DNA of 64,000 bases from Bacteroidota bacterium. Lineage in GTDB: Bacteria > Bacteroidota > Bacteroidia > Bacteroidales > F082. This document shows, piece after piece, positions 50,966 to 59,970 of the stretch; position 1 is the first letter of the stretch; each line of letters opens with the position of its first letter. Position numbers and translations under genes: made by a program. Under the pieces are notes generated by a model. That model worked only from the letters and a program-made list of their open reading frames with translations. It made no database searches and had not been told where the DNA came from. Location: contig WOUZ01000003.1 in NCBI GenBank assembly GCA_009773165.1, positions 124,001-188,000 of the forward strand. The letters run 5' to 3'.

Positions 50966-52234
50966 ATGAAAAGGATACAACTTTATTTATTACTGATTTT
51001 TTGGGTATTTATACTCTCAACTGGCTTGCAGGCTCAGGAACTAAAGCAATCCTTACGTTTGCAGCAGGATACTGCTTTTCAAGCGTGGCTTAAGGCTATG
51101 GAAGCAGAAGCGCTCGAACGGCAAGAGGAGTGGAAGAAACAGCTGAATTCAATCCATTCTGATAGCTTAATAGTGTTGGATGGTCAAAAAATGAAGATCA
51201 TTCAGCTACCTGATTTAGAGAGGTTTAAAAGTATAAAAATTATTCGATTGCAACAAAACGAACTTGAATATCTTCCTCCTTCATTACTAAAATCCGACAG
51301 TTTAGAGAGAATCCATCTCGATCAGAATCATTTCAGCAAAATCAGTTTTTCGAACAATCCATCTGTTAAAGTGCTGTCGCTTCATAGTAACAAATTAAAA
51401 AAGATTCCTCGCAGTATTCGTAAGTTGCCAAATCTGAAAATACTTGATCTCGAGAATAATAAGATCACGCGCATTCCATGCTTTATTTCAAAAATGGATA
51501 GTCTTGAGGAGCTAAATCTTAATTTTAACCAACTAAAACTTACTAAAAAATCGATCAGAAGACTGGCAAAAATTAGTAAGATTTCACTTGGTGGCAATAA
51601 ACTTAAAAATGTACCTGAAAATATAGGTGACCTTGCAGCGGTCACACATTTAAACCTTGGTAAAAATCAACTTCAATACTTACCGCCATCTTTTGCAAAA
51701 CTTAAAAACCTGGAACAAATCATTTGTTATGGTAATGATTTTGAGCAGTTTCCTGAAGAAATTCTTCAACTTATGAAACTTAAGGAGGTTGATTTCTATT
51801 ACAATAAACTGAAAATACTTCCTGAAGGATTGGGTAACTTAACGGCCTTAAATCGACTTTTTCTTTCTTACAATCAAATTGAAAAGCTACCGGATAATCT
51901 GGCAGGTCTTTCAAACCTGAACTACCTATATGTACACAACAATAAACTGCCTGTTTTTCCGGATTGGATAGCGCGAAGTACAACATTGCAAAGAGTTGGG
52001 TTGGGTAAAAACCGGATCATCAATCTCCCTGACCTTTCAGCAATGATTTCGCTTACCGATCTTGATGTACAGGGTAATCTTATCGATAGATTTCCCTGGG
52101 AACTACTTAACAAACAGGGAATGAAACTTTTAATAATAAAAGATAACGCTTTCCGGCTCAACGAAACCGATCGGGCAGACCTTAAATCGCGCGAAGCAGA
52201 GTTAAAATCTCGTGATTTTGTGATTGTATACTAG
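50966..52234 (+). CDS. Secreted leucine-rich-repeat protein
   Basis: A 422-residue protein with a signal peptide (cleavage likely after GLQAQ, about residue 24). A short helical segment with a heptad look (residues 40-70) precedes about twelve leucine-rich repeats of 22-24 residues spanning roughly 80-400. A typical unit is LKILDLENNKITRIP followed by LEELNLNFNQLKL. The repeats belong to the bacterial LxxLxLxxNxLxxLP class, which forms a protein-binding solenoid. There is no sorting domain or lipobox, so periplasmic location is likely. The partner is unknown. It converges on the decarboxylase gene with 14 bases between stops. Confidence 0.87.
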   Translation: MKRIQLYLLLIFWVFILSTGLQAQELKQSLRLQQDTAFQAWLKAMEAEALERQEEWKKQLNSIHSDSLIVLDGQKMKIIQLPDLERFKSIKIIRLQQNELEYLPPSLLKSDSLERIHLDQNHFSKISFSNNPSVKVLSLHSNKLKKIPRSIRKLPNLKILDLENNKITRIPCFISKMDSLEELNLNFNQLKLTKKSIRRLAKISKISLGGNKLKNVPENIGDLAAVTHLNLGKNQLQYLPPSFAKLKNLEQIICYGNDFEQFPEEILQLMKLKEVDFYYNKLKILPEGLGNLTALNRLFLSYNQIEKLPDNLAGLSNLNYLYVHNNKLPVFPDWIARSTTLQRVGLGKNRIINLPDLSAMISLTDLDVQGNLIDRFPWELLNKQGMKLLIIKDNAFRLNETDRADLKSREAELKSRDFVIVY

Positions 52235-52248
52235 TCTGGAACAATTCT

Positions 52249-53547
52249 TTAGCTCCAGAAATTTGCTACATCCTGAAGACTTTCACGTTCCTTTAGTATT
52301 TCAAAATGAGCACCATTATCTGAATACCCTATTACTTTTGGCATTTGCCTGCTGTTGTACCTCGACCACATACTAAAGGTATATGCGCCTGTATCGTGAA
52401 TTAAAATGAAATCATTCTCTTCAATAACAGGTAGTTGCAGGTCGCGTGCGATCACATCTCCCGAAAAACAAAGAGGTCCGGCTATCATGTAATTATTTTT
52501 ATCGGAGTTATTTTTAAGGTTACCAAAAGTGTCGGTGACTGAAATCTCATGGTGCCAGTCTTGCGGATTGTAACATTCACGCAGCAGTAAATCTGCGCCT
52601 ACGTGGATCATTGCAATAGCACACTTCTTTTCCCGCTTAACCAGCTCAACACGTGACGATACCCAACCTGAATTGGCATGTATATACCTCCCAAATTCTG
52701 TTATAACCCGAAACTTTCCACTAAATAGCTCAGGAATAGCAGATTGCAATTGATCATAAAAGTGCTGTATTGAAACAACTTTTTCATCCTGATAATAGGT
52801 TACTGGTAAACCTCCTCCAATGTCAACAACTGATATCAGCCGCTTTACATCTTGCTGATTGAGTTCATCATTTATTTCATTCACCAGATCAACAACTGTT
52901 TTGATTCCCTGAATGAGCAATGGAACAGGGCAACCTTGTGAACCTATATGAACATGGACAGCATTGAGCCATTTATACTTAGCGAAAGCCTCTTTAAGCT
53001 GAAGGCGATTGCTGGTAATGGGGACTCCAAACTTGGATATTTCGCCTGCCACACTGGTAGTTTTTATTGAACCGCTACCAACCTGTGGATTAATTCTTAA
53101 CCCAATGATGCTTTTGGAGGAGTTTGTTTTTAAAATTTCATCAATTCTTTCGAGTTCCGTAAAGGAGTCAGCATTCAGGTGGATGTCATTTTTAAGAGCG
53201 AACCCAATTTCTGACACTGTTTTGGAAGGTGAATCAAAGATGATTTTTTCAGGTTCAAATCCTGCTGCCATTGCCATGTACATTTCTGGAAAACTTGCTA
53301 CCTCAATTCCAACGTCCAGTGCTTTCATTTTATGTAGAATCGATGTTAATGGGTTAGCTTTCAATGCGATAGTATGAGTGGTAGAAGAAGGGAACGCCTG
53401 CTTGAGCTGCTTGATCCTATTGTTGAGGAAAGTCAGATCAATCCAGATGATTGCTGTATCATCTTCGTTGATCAGATTGGGGATTGACAGTGCATGCTTT
53501 AACACATGACTCATCTCTGTAGCAGTTAGAAATGGTTTCAGGTTCTC
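52249..53547 (-). CDS. Fold-III PLP-dependent decarboxylase (diaminopimelate/ornithine decarboxylase family)
   Basis: About 432 residues from the ATG at 53547. The PLP-binding lysine is in HTIALKANPLTS (Lys64 from this start). HVHIGSQG (about 190) and VVDIGGGLPVTYY (about 225-237) bind the PLP phosphate. The C-terminal active-site segment GPLCFSGDVIARD and the ending AYTFSMWSRYNSRQMP match diaminopimelate decarboxylase closely. The substrate could be diaminopimelate, another basic amino acid or a carboxylated polyamine; no pathway neighbour settles it. An in-frame ATG at 53580 would add 11 residues. Its start is 112 bases downstream of the helicase terminator. Confidence 0.85.
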   Translation of the reverse strand, partial: ENLKPFLTATEMSHVLKHALSIPNLINEDDTAIIWIDLTFLNNRIKQLKQAFPSSTTHTIALKANPLTSILHKMKALDVGIEVASFPEMYMAMAAGFEPEKIIFDSPSKTVSEIGFALKNDIHLNADSFTELERIDEILKTNSSKSIIGLRINPQVGSGSIKTTSVAGEISKFGVPITSNRLQLKEAFAKYKWLNAVHVHIGSQGCPVPLLIQGIKTVVDLVNEINDELNQQDVKRLISVVDIGGGLPVTYYQDEKVVSIQHFYDQLQSAIPELFSGKFRVITEFGRYIHANSGWVSSRVELVKREKKCAIAMIHVGADLLLRECYNPQDWHHEISVTDTFGNLKNNSDKNNYMIAGPLCFSGDVIARDLQLPVIEENDFILIHDTGAYTFSMWSRYNSRQMPKVIGYSDNGAHFEILKERESLQDVANFWS

Positions 53548-53658
53548 CATAATATCAGTTTTACCTATCGTTGAATGCAACGAAATTACTTCAATTTATT
53601 CCAATTGTAATTAAATGTCATCATTTTCAAATTTTCAATTTTGCAATAAAATTAAAAA

Positions 53659-53689
53659 ACCCGCAAACAACTTTTGATCGTTTGCGGGT
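53659..53689 (-). terminator. Strong intrinsic terminator after the DEAD-box helicase gene
   Basis: ACCCGCAAAC (53659-53668) and GTTTGCGGGT (53680-53689) form a perfect 10-bp GC-rich stem with an 11-base loop. On the minus strand it is followed by TTTTTTAATTTT. It lies 44 bases after the helicase stop. Confidence 0.9.
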
Positions 53690-53733
53690 CTTTAATGCAA
53701 GGTTTTTCTAATCTGGTAGAATCACCTGTTTTT

Positions 53734-54954
53734 CTATCGTGCCACTCGGGCTCTTGGACGGTTATCCTGTCGGTAAACTGGTCTGCTGCGTTGAATCGGA
53801 GCAGGTTTAGGTATTGGAAGACCATAAATTGCCGGATAAGGATGTGCTTCAACTACAGGCACTTTAATCCCGATAAGTTTTTGAATATCGTTTAAGTTGC
53901 CTCTTTCCTCGGTGTCACAAAAGGCGATTGCGATTCCTGAATTACCGGCTCTTCCTGTACGTCCAATCCTGTGGATATAAGTTTCTGGCACTTCTGGCAA
54001 GTCGTAATTGAACACGTGTGTCAGTTCATCAATGTCAATTCCACGTGCAGCAATATCGGTTGCAACTAACACACGTAATTTGCCATTTTTGAAATTATTC
54101 AGGGCAAGCTGACGTGCATTTTGACTTTTATTACCGTGAATAGCAGCAGCATCCACATCGTTTTTTAGTAAATATTTCACCACCTTATCAGCTCCGTGTT
54201 TGGTACGTGTAAAAACCAAAGCAGTACGAATCTTATTCTCGTCAAGCAAATGAAGCAGAAGATTTGGTTTATCGTTCTTGTTGGTATGATAGAGGCTTTG
54301 CTCGATTTTCTCGACAGTTGATGTTGGAGGAGTTACTTCAACTTTGGCTGGATTAACCAACAAGGATTTAGCTAGTTTCTGAATTTCTGGTGGCATGGTA
54401 GCCGAAAAGAAAAGGGTTTGTCGTTTGGCAGGGAGATAAGCGATGACTTTTTTAACGTCATGAATAAAGCCCATATCCAACATACGGTCAGCCTCATCGA
54501 GTACAAAGATTTCCAGTTGTCGCAAGTCAATAAAACCTTGATTGATAAGGTCTAACAAGCGACCTGGAGTAGCTGTCAACACATCGATTCCGCGTCGAAG
54601 TGCATTTGTTTGATGTAGCTGAGATACGCCGCCAAAAATGACAGTATGCCTCATCGAAGTGAATTTGCCATAAGCGGCGAAACTTTCGTCGATTTGTATT
54701 GCCAATTCCCTTGTTGGGGTAAGTACCAATACTTTTATACCACTTTTGTGCTGTTTTTGCTGTTGAAGCAGTTGAATGATTGGGATTGCAAAAGCGGCTG
54801 TTTTGCCTGTGCCTGTTTGAGCGCAACCCTGAAGATCGCGTCCTTCCAATACAAATGGAATAGATTGTTTCTGAATGGGAGTAGGGATAGTATATCCTTC
54901 GGCTGTCAAAGCTTTCATGACAGGTTCAATCAGATTGAGATTTTTAAAAGACAT
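53734..54954 (-). CDS. DEAD-box RNA helicase (RhlE-like)
   Basis: About 406 residues from the ATG at 54954 (MSFKNLNLIEPVMKAL). All helicase motifs are present: Q motif with PIQKQSIP, motif I AQTGTGKT, Ia PTRELA, Ib TPGR, II DEAD (VLDEADRMLD), III SAT, V ATDIAARGIDI and VI HRIGRTGRAG. The C-terminal 40 residues are proline- and arginine-rich, suited to RNA binding. It is ATP-dependent and unwinds RNA duplexes, as in ribosome assembly or RNA decay. In-frame codons upstream to 55008 are not conserved. A -7 motif about 113 bases upstream implies a leader of about 105 bases with short hairpins, which could mediate cold-responsive or autoregulatory control. Confidence 0.94.
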   Translation of the reverse strand: MSFKNLNLIEPVMKALTAEGYTIPTPIQKQSIPFVLEGRDLQGCAQTGTGKTAAFAIPIIQLLQQQKQHKSGIKVLVLTPTRELAIQIDESFAAYGKFTSMRHTVIFGGVSQLHQTNALRRGIDVLTATPGRLLDLINQGFIDLRQLEIFVLDEADRMLDMGFIHDVKKVIAYLPAKRQTLFFSATMPPEIQKLAKSLLVNPAKVEVTPPTSTVEKIEQSLYHTNKNDKPNLLLHLLDENKIRTALVFTRTKHGADKVVKYLLKNDVDAAAIHGNKSQNARQLALNNFKNGKLRVLVATDIAARGIDIDELTHVFNYDLPEVPETYIHRIGRTGRAGNSGIAIAFCDTEERGNLNDIQKLIGIKVPVVEAHPYPAIYGLPIPKPAPIQRSRPVYRQDNRPRARVAR

Positions 54955-55066
54955 TAAAATGAGTGTAAAATGAGGCCGGAAAAGACGTTGCATTTTCTGC
55001 ACCGGCAAAAGGAAAGATTATTATGTAGCGGCTTACAACTTGCCGTTCTTCTTTTTTAAGATGCTG

Positions 55067-55074
55067 CAAAGATA
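55067..55074 (-). promoter_or_regulatory. -7 promoter element of the DEAD-box helicase gene
   Basis: On the minus strand this reads TATCTTTG, an exact TAnnTTTG match. It implies a leader of about 105 bases. A small stem, GCCGG with CCGGC, spans roughly 54980-55012 in that leader. Confidence 0.55.
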
Positions 55075-55137
55075 AGCTTTATTTACTCAAGTTGGCGATA
55101 TGCCCGTTATGCTTAACTCTGGAAGGGTTTGCTTAAT

Positions 55138-55167
55138 GATTTAATACTCTTTAAGTATCATTAAATC
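55138..55167 (-). terminator. Weak AT-rich hairpin downstream of the 534-residue protein gene
   Basis: GATTTAATACT pairs with AGTAT-TAAATC across a 5-base loop with a 3-base bulge. It lies 39 bases after the stop on the minus strand. There is no clear U-tract, so the terminator role is uncertain. Confidence 0.35.
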
Positions 55168-55206
55168 AGTTATATATAAAAGATTATTGCAATACTTTAT
55201 TTTAAC

Positions 55207-56811
55207 TTATTTTTCCAGATTACTCAATTTATCAAGCATAAACAAGCTGCTAACCATGCAATTATTCCAAAACTCATCAAAGCCTGATGCCCAAAACGTT
55301 GGAATTTTACCACTTTTTTCCTGCGTGTTGACCAGACTGTTTGCAAGCGCCAATGCTTTTTCACGATAAATGGATTCTCCTGTTTTTTGATATGCCAGGT
55401 AATAGGTGTCGACCATTTGCACTGCGCTGGCATCAATAGGCACATAACAATGGTATTGCTCGAGCACAGCAGGCACATGCCAGCTTTGGGTGCTGTTGTT
55501 CCAATTATCATACATGGCCGGCTGTTCCCAAACAACAAATTGATCTTCACAAAAATCAATCAAGGCCTTTGCCAGTTGCACATTATTCGTGTCATCATTG
55601 TGATGATTTAATAAAAACTGTGCAAACCATGAAGCCTCATATTTTGTAAGATTTTCATATGGCTCTACAGCCTCTACATCTTCAAACTGGCCTGTCCAGT
55701 CAAATGTTTTTACCGGATTCTCAAATGTCCACCCGATGGCGGCTTCTATTACGGGTTTAAATGTTTGATAATGATACTCTTCTGTTAGAATTTGTAAGAA
55801 GTTGACAATTTTAATAGGGATGCACAATACTTCGGAAGCGGGTTGGCCGGTCATTTTGTTCAATCGGATAAACCAGGTGCCCGAAGTGAGTTGAGTTTTA
55901 CGATATGTTTCAGCAATTTGAAGAGCAGCATTCAGGTAAACACTATCACCGGTAATGCTATACAAATTAAGGTAACTAAGACCAGTTGCCGCTGGTTCGG
56001 TTAACAAAACCTCACCTGAAAATTTTCCTGCTGTGAGCCTTTCTCCTTCATACACTTGCGGAAATCCACTTAAGGGAGAAGTTTTGCTTTCGCTATTGCT
56101 GATGAGGTAGTCAGCTGCTTTACAAGCAATTACCAGTGATGTGTCGTTTTTGGGATTATGTTTGTGGTGAAGTACCATAGCATTTATTACACTGCCAACT
56201 TCAAGTGCTGAATAGCAATAAAGGGTGTGTTTTTCATGATCAGGACGGCCCGAATGGAACCATTGCTGAATGTGTGGCTGCTGATACATATAAGCCATCC
56301 CTTTGTCAAATGCTTCGGAATAACCGTATTGTGCAGATGGGTATGGCGGACAAAAGGATGCGGTTTTATAAAATAAACGCTTATTAATCAACACGACATC
56401 TTGTTTATCTTTGCTTACCGCCTCTATTTTCAAATATACTTCTCCGTTTGGAATTTCGCTCCAGATGGGTGAAAGAGATGCATTGGGAATCGAATCGGTA
56501 AAGCTATATGTTTGGTGGTTGTTGAAAGAGAACGCTGTAAAGCGGTACTGTGAAGGTTGTGGAATAATCCAGCTTTTGTTTTCAGTCGAAAATGATGGCG
56601 CAAACTTAAACATAAGTGCTTTTTCATTCCATATTGGTTGGATTCCGGAATCGGGCAGGCGAATTGGTTTTTTAACTTCTGCCTGACTTTGTTCGCAAAA
56701 ACTTTCAAAGACCCTTTCTTGCTGTCCCGAAACAGAAACAGATTGTAATAAAATTAAACATAATATAAATGCTTTCGTGATTAGATAATTGAAATTCAAT
56801 ATAGTATACAT
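55207..56811 (-). CDS. Secreted six-hairpin-like glycosidase or epimerase, family uncertain
   Basis: A 534-residue exported protein (signal peptide ending SVSVSGQ, about residue 30). Residues 40-140 look like a beta domain. Residues 150-530 are helical with repeated aromatic and acidic patterns: YGYSEAFDKGMAYMY, HTLYCYSALEVGSVI, and conserved-looking ETYRKTQLTSGTWFIRLN and YEASWFAQFLLNHH. This suggests an (alpha/alpha)6 toroid as in six-hairpin glycosidases, uronyl hydrolases or glucuronyl epimerases. No specific family was recognised. It sits alone between nhaA and the helicase gene, with a strong terminator on its upstream side. Function is unassigned; a glycan-active enzyme is the best guess. 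Confidence 0.65.
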   Translation of the reverse strand: MYTILNFNYLITKAFILCLILLQSVSVSGQQERVFESFCEQSQAEVKKPIRLPDSGIQPIWNEKALMFKFAPSFSTENKSWIIPQPSQYRFTAFSFNNHQTYSFTDSIPNASLSPIWSEIPNGEVYLKIEAVSKDKQDVVLINKRLFYKTASFCPPYPSAQYGYSEAFDKGMAYMYQQPHIQQWFHSGRPDHEKHTLYCYSALEVGSVINAMVLHHKHNPKNDTSLVIACKAADYLISNSESKTSPLSGFPQVYEGERLTAGKFSGEVLLTEPAATGLSYLNLYSITGDSVYLNAALQIAETYRKTQLTSGTWFIRLNKMTGQPASEVLCIPIKIVNFLQILTEEYHYQTFKPVIEAAIGWTFENPVKTFDWTGQFEDVEAVEPYENLTKYEASWFAQFLLNHHNDDTNNVQLAKALIDFCEDQFVVWEQPAMYDNWNNSTQSWHVPAVLEQYHCYVPIDASAVQMVDTYYLAYQKTGESIYREKALALANSLVNTQEKSGKIPTFWASGFDEFWNNCMVSSLFMLDKLSNLEK

Positions 56812-56840
56812 TTTTATTGTTTTGCCATTAATAAATAAGA

Positions 56841-56879
56841 AACCAAATCAATCTACAAACCTGTAGAATTGATTTGGTT
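56841..56879 (-). terminator. Intrinsic terminator downstream of nhaA
   Basis: AACCAAATCAATCTACA (56841-56857) pairs with TGTAGAATTGATTTGGTT (56862-56879) across a 4-base loop with one bulged base. On the minus strand TTTCTTATTTATT follows. It lies 91 bases after the nhaA stop. Confidence 0.82.
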
Positions 56880-56970
56880 GTATTTCCAATTACAAAATTA
56901 TGAAAATGCAGCAAGCAATTACTGTTTTCTTCTTTAGGAATTACCGGAGGTGAAGTTATGAAATACTATT

Positions 56971-58116
56971 TTACTTCTCAACTTCCTGTTTCAGCGTCAT
57001 TTTTAATACAATAAAACCAAGTATTCCGGATACAAGTGATGCAAGTAAAATAACAAGCTTGGCATTGTTAATGATCAAATCGTTGTCAAATGCAAGTAGG
57101 GTTATAAAAATCGACATGGTAAAACCTATTCCGGCAAGCAAGCCAACTCCGAAGATCGACTTCCAGGTGAGTCCATTAGATAATTTACTGATCCCCAGGC
57201 TGACAGCAAGATAACTCATGAAGAAAACCCCTAAAGGCTTGCCAACAATCAAACCTGTGGCTATGCCAAGACTGTAATTTTCTGCAAGCACCTCCCCAAT
57301 GTCCGAACTGAGGATTATGGCTGTATTTGCCAACGCAAAAAGTGGTAGAATAATGAAAGCCACCGGCTTGTGCAAAATGTGTTGTAAAATATAACTTGGC
57401 GACTTTTCATCACCCGAACCAAATGGGATAGCAAAAGCGAGTAATACACCTGTTATAGTGGCATGAACACCTGAATTAAGCATGAAATACCACATTACTA
57501 CACCTCCTGCAAGATAGATTATAAGATTTCTGACTTTCAATCTGTTTAAAACCAATAACAAAGCGAATATCCCCAAAGCAATGAAGAGGTTTGTGAAAAG
57601 TAAAGTTTTGGTATAGAAAAAGGCAATAATTAAAATTGCTCCTAGGTCGTCAATAACAGCGAGAGCAGTCAGGAAAACCTTAAGTGCAACCGGAACTCTG
57701 TTGCCAAGTAGTGAAAGAACTCCAAGAGCGAAAGCTATGTCAGTAGCCATTGGGATTCCTGCGCCAGACTGTGTTTCAGTGCCGTAATTGAACACCAGAA
57801 ATAGTCCTGCAGGAACAAGCATCCCACCAAGAGCAGCAAATATGGGTAAAGAAGCATCTTTAATATTCGATAATTCACCTTTGTATATTTCTCTTTCCAA
57901 CTCAAGCCCTATTAAAAGAAAAAATATTGCCATTAACCCATCATTGATCCAATGTCCCAAACTATGGCTACCCAGTTTCATATGCCAGAAATCGAGATAC
58001 CCGGCTCCTAATGAGGTGTTTGAAATGATCAAAGAAATAATTGTTGCAACGATTAAAATTAAACCGCCTGCTTTTTCACTTTCGAAGAATTCTTTGAATA
58101 ACTTGTTCATAATCAA
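56971..58116 (-). CDS. nhaA: Na+/H+ antiporter NhaA
   Basis: A 381-residue inner-membrane antiporter with about 11-12 TM helices that exports Na+ in exchange for protons. The ion-binding aspartate pair is in TALAVIDDLGAILIIA (about 150-165). GIPMATDIAFALGVLSLLG (about 120-138) carries the conserved Asp near the funnel. GLEREIYKGELSNIKDA (about 73-90) is the family N-terminal segment. The length is normal. A terminator follows. The Rnf complex encoded at 5.6-10.7 kb also handles Na+ or H+, but no direct genetic link is visible. Confidence 0.97.
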   Translation of the reverse strand: MIMNKLFKEFFESEKAGGLILIVATIISLIISNTSLGAGYLDFWHMKLGSHSLGHWINDGLMAIFFLLIGLELEREIYKGELSNIKDASLPIFAALGGMLVPAGLFLVFNYGTETQSGAGIPMATDIAFALGVLSLLGNRVPVALKVFLTALAVIDDLGAILIIAFFYTKTLLFTNLFIALGIFALLLVLNRLKVRNLIIYLAGGVVMWYFMLNSGVHATITGVLLAFAIPFGSGDEKSPSYILQHILHKPVAFIILPLFALANTAIILSSDIGEVLAENYSLGIATGLIVGKPLGVFFMSYLAVSLGISKLSNGLTWKSIFGVGLLAGIGFTMSIFITLLAFDNDLIINNAKLVILLASLVSGILGFIVLKMTLKQEVEK

Positions 58117-58194
58117 TGAGTGTTGGTTAATTCAGTTTGCTAATATTTTTTAAACAATCAGATGAATTATTTTGTTCAAAGGATAAACGATTCT

Positions 58195-59136
58195 TTAAAA
58201 CTGATTTTCTTTTAAGGGTATATTGAAATGTTTCAGAACTCTCAATGCGCGCAAAGTGTTCCAGCGACTGGATTTCCCCGCTTTTTCCATTTCAAAATGT
58301 GTCAGCCCGGGGTGTTTTGCCTGGAGTGGCCAAGTGGAGTCATTTCTTCTTTTCGCGAGGAGGATTTCAATTGCTGGCATCATCCTTTCGTCAAATGGAT
58401 GTTTGGAAAGTTGAAAGTAATCCAATGCCCGAAGGATATCATAATACCACCTGGATGGGTATGAGAGCATCAACATTTTTTTGTCCATAACTTTCCCTGT
58501 TTTGCAAGATTGATAAAGCTTGTGGAGAAGTAGGAATTCTTCTGAGTCATTGGCGACTTTCTGTAATTCGGGTTTACGGTAGGAATAGCCGTTTGAAGTA
58601 TATTCATGTATGCCTTCAAGTATCGATAACGAGCTGTGAACTGAGCTGTGTTTAGCTCCACTTCGGTTTGACCGACAATTAAATCCGCCATCAGGTAGCT
58701 GTTGTGAGAGTATAAAATCCACAATTGACACCAATTCCGATTGTGCTGCTCTGAAATAACAGGCGTAATTGAGAAACATTCCGTTTACACATACATCACT
58801 CTGTAGAATGGTTCTTGCTGGATTGATACCTCCGTCTTCACTTTTTTGTGTTTTCAGGAGATTGAAAAGTGTTTGCTGTATGGGTGCAATAGCATGAAAA
58901 ATACCTAAACATTTCAGGTCGAGAAGCGTGTAATGTGTTGAAATCCATTTTGGTTGATAGAACCCCATACCCCAATTGCCATCACTTTTTTGTTGTGAAA
59001 GAAAAGCTTTTCCCCAACCTTCGGTTTCAATTCGCATTTGCAAATCACTACGTTCGATAGAAAGCAAATCACGATGCACCTGATATTGAATTGAGACATC
59101 GCCATCAAGTAACCAGGGAATTAACTTCGTGTGCAT
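58195..59136 (-). CDS. Prenyltransferase/squalene-cyclase-repeat-like protein, unknown function
   Basis: A 313-residue protein with an alpha-toroid repeat pattern: FLSQQKSDGNWGMGFYQPKW (about 46-65), a QKSEDGGINPARTI unit and a LSQQLPDGGFNCRSNRSGAKH unit (about 145-165). Q-x-x-DG-x-W/F motifs are typical of terpene cyclase and prenyltransferase alpha-alpha barrels. The catalytic DxDD of squalene-hopene cyclase is not seen and the protein is half the usual length, so it is probably not a cyclase. The GNAT gene lies 11 bases upstream. I do not assign a reaction; a binding or lyase role is possible. Confidence 0.68.
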   Translation of the reverse strand: MHTKLIPWLLDGDVSIQYQVHRDLLSIERSDLQMRIETEGWGKAFLSQQKSDGNWGMGFYQPKWISTHYTLLDLKCLGIFHAIAPIQQTLFNLLKTQKSEDGGINPARTILQSDVCVNGMFLNYACYFRAAQSELVSIVDFILSQQLPDGGFNCRSNRSGAKHSSVHSSLSILEGIHEYTSNGYSYRKPELQKVANDSEEFLLLHKLYQSCKTGKVMDKKMLMLSYPSRWYYDILRALDYFQLSKHPFDERMMPAIEILLAKRRNDSTWPLQAKHPGLTHFEMEKAGKSSRWNTLRALRVLKHFNIPLKENQF

Positions 59137-59147
59137 TATCGTAAGTT

Positions 59148-59903
59148 TTAATGAATAGCTGGAATGAATTTATCAAAGTAGTTTTCATTAAGAATGTGTT
59201 GTGTAATAAACTTTCCGTTCAGAAACACACTGTAAATGGTATGCGGAACGAAATGATTTTGAGCTTGTTCGGGTGTCTCAAGTTTAACAATATGAATGGG
59301 ATATCCTTTTTTGACAGCGATTTGTTTCAGCTCTTCGACATAATATTCAGTAAACGGGCATGCGTTGGTATAATAAACTGCGAGTCCGTTTGGAATGTCG
59401 CAAACTGCATTACGGGCACAATCTTTGAATTTGGGCGTGGGAGCATCGCTTTTTAATGGCAGGTACCAAAGCTCAAACCATGGAGCTGCCTGATCGCATT
59501 TTACGAAACCTTGTTTTTTAAAAAATCCTTTGTCCGAAAGAAACGGTTGTTTTTTTTCGCTTGTGACAGTAACAATACCATTCAAATTGTGTGTGTCTTT
59601 AAGGCAAGCTTCAAGCAATTCCTTTCCATGGCCTTGCCCTTTGTACTGTCCCGATACCCAAAAACAGTTAATCATCATATAACCTGGAGCTTCAACCGGC
59701 ACCCAAGCCTTTTCAGCTGGAACATATTCTATAAAAACCTTTCCTCTTACATCCAGCTTGATGAAAACATAGCCATCTTTGAGTTGATTTTTAATCCATT
59801 CTTTTTTTGCTTCATAACCTGAAGCACACTTTTTGTCGGATATGGCACAACAAATGTGCTCACTTTTAATATTTTCAGCTGTTAATTTGAGCAATTTGGT
59901 CAT
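59148..59903 (-). CDS. GNAT acetyltransferase fused to a YoaP-like thioredoxin-fold domain
   Basis: A 251-residue protein. Residues 20-145 are a GNAT domain with the acetyl-CoA motif SGQYKGQGHGKELLEACL near 82-99. Residues about 160-250 match the YoaP-like domain, with a thioredoxin-like beta-alpha-beta and a single-cysteine CPFTEYY turn (in YTNACPFTEYYVEELK). The N-terminal acceptor loop contains a Cys-Ala-Ile and Lys-Lys-Cys pair. YoaP-like GNATs are found in many bacteria, but the substrate is unknown. The next gene downstream on this strand is the prenyltransferase-like gene, 11 bases away, which suggests a common transcript. Confidence 0.85.
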   Translation of the reverse strand: MTKLLKLTAENIKSEHICCAISDKKCASGYEAKKEWIKNQLKDGYVFIKLDVRGKVFIEYVPAEKAWVPVEAPGYMMINCFWVSGQYKGQGHGKELLEACLKDTHNLNGIVTVTSEKKQPFLSDKGFFKKQGFVKCDQAAPWFELWYLPLKSDAPTPKFKDCARNAVCDIPNGLAVYYTNACPFTEYYVEELKQIAVKKGYPIHIVKLETPEQAQNHFVPHTIYSVFLNGKFITQHILNENYFDKFIPAIH

Positions 59904-59970
59904 TCGATTGATTTATAAAGTGCTGATAAAAAATGTTTTATAACATAATAGCCGATATGGATTGATTGAA

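Noticed and set aside
58195-59136. Squalene-hopene cyclase
   Set aside because: The DxDD catalytic motif is missing and the length is about half, although repeat motifs are similar.
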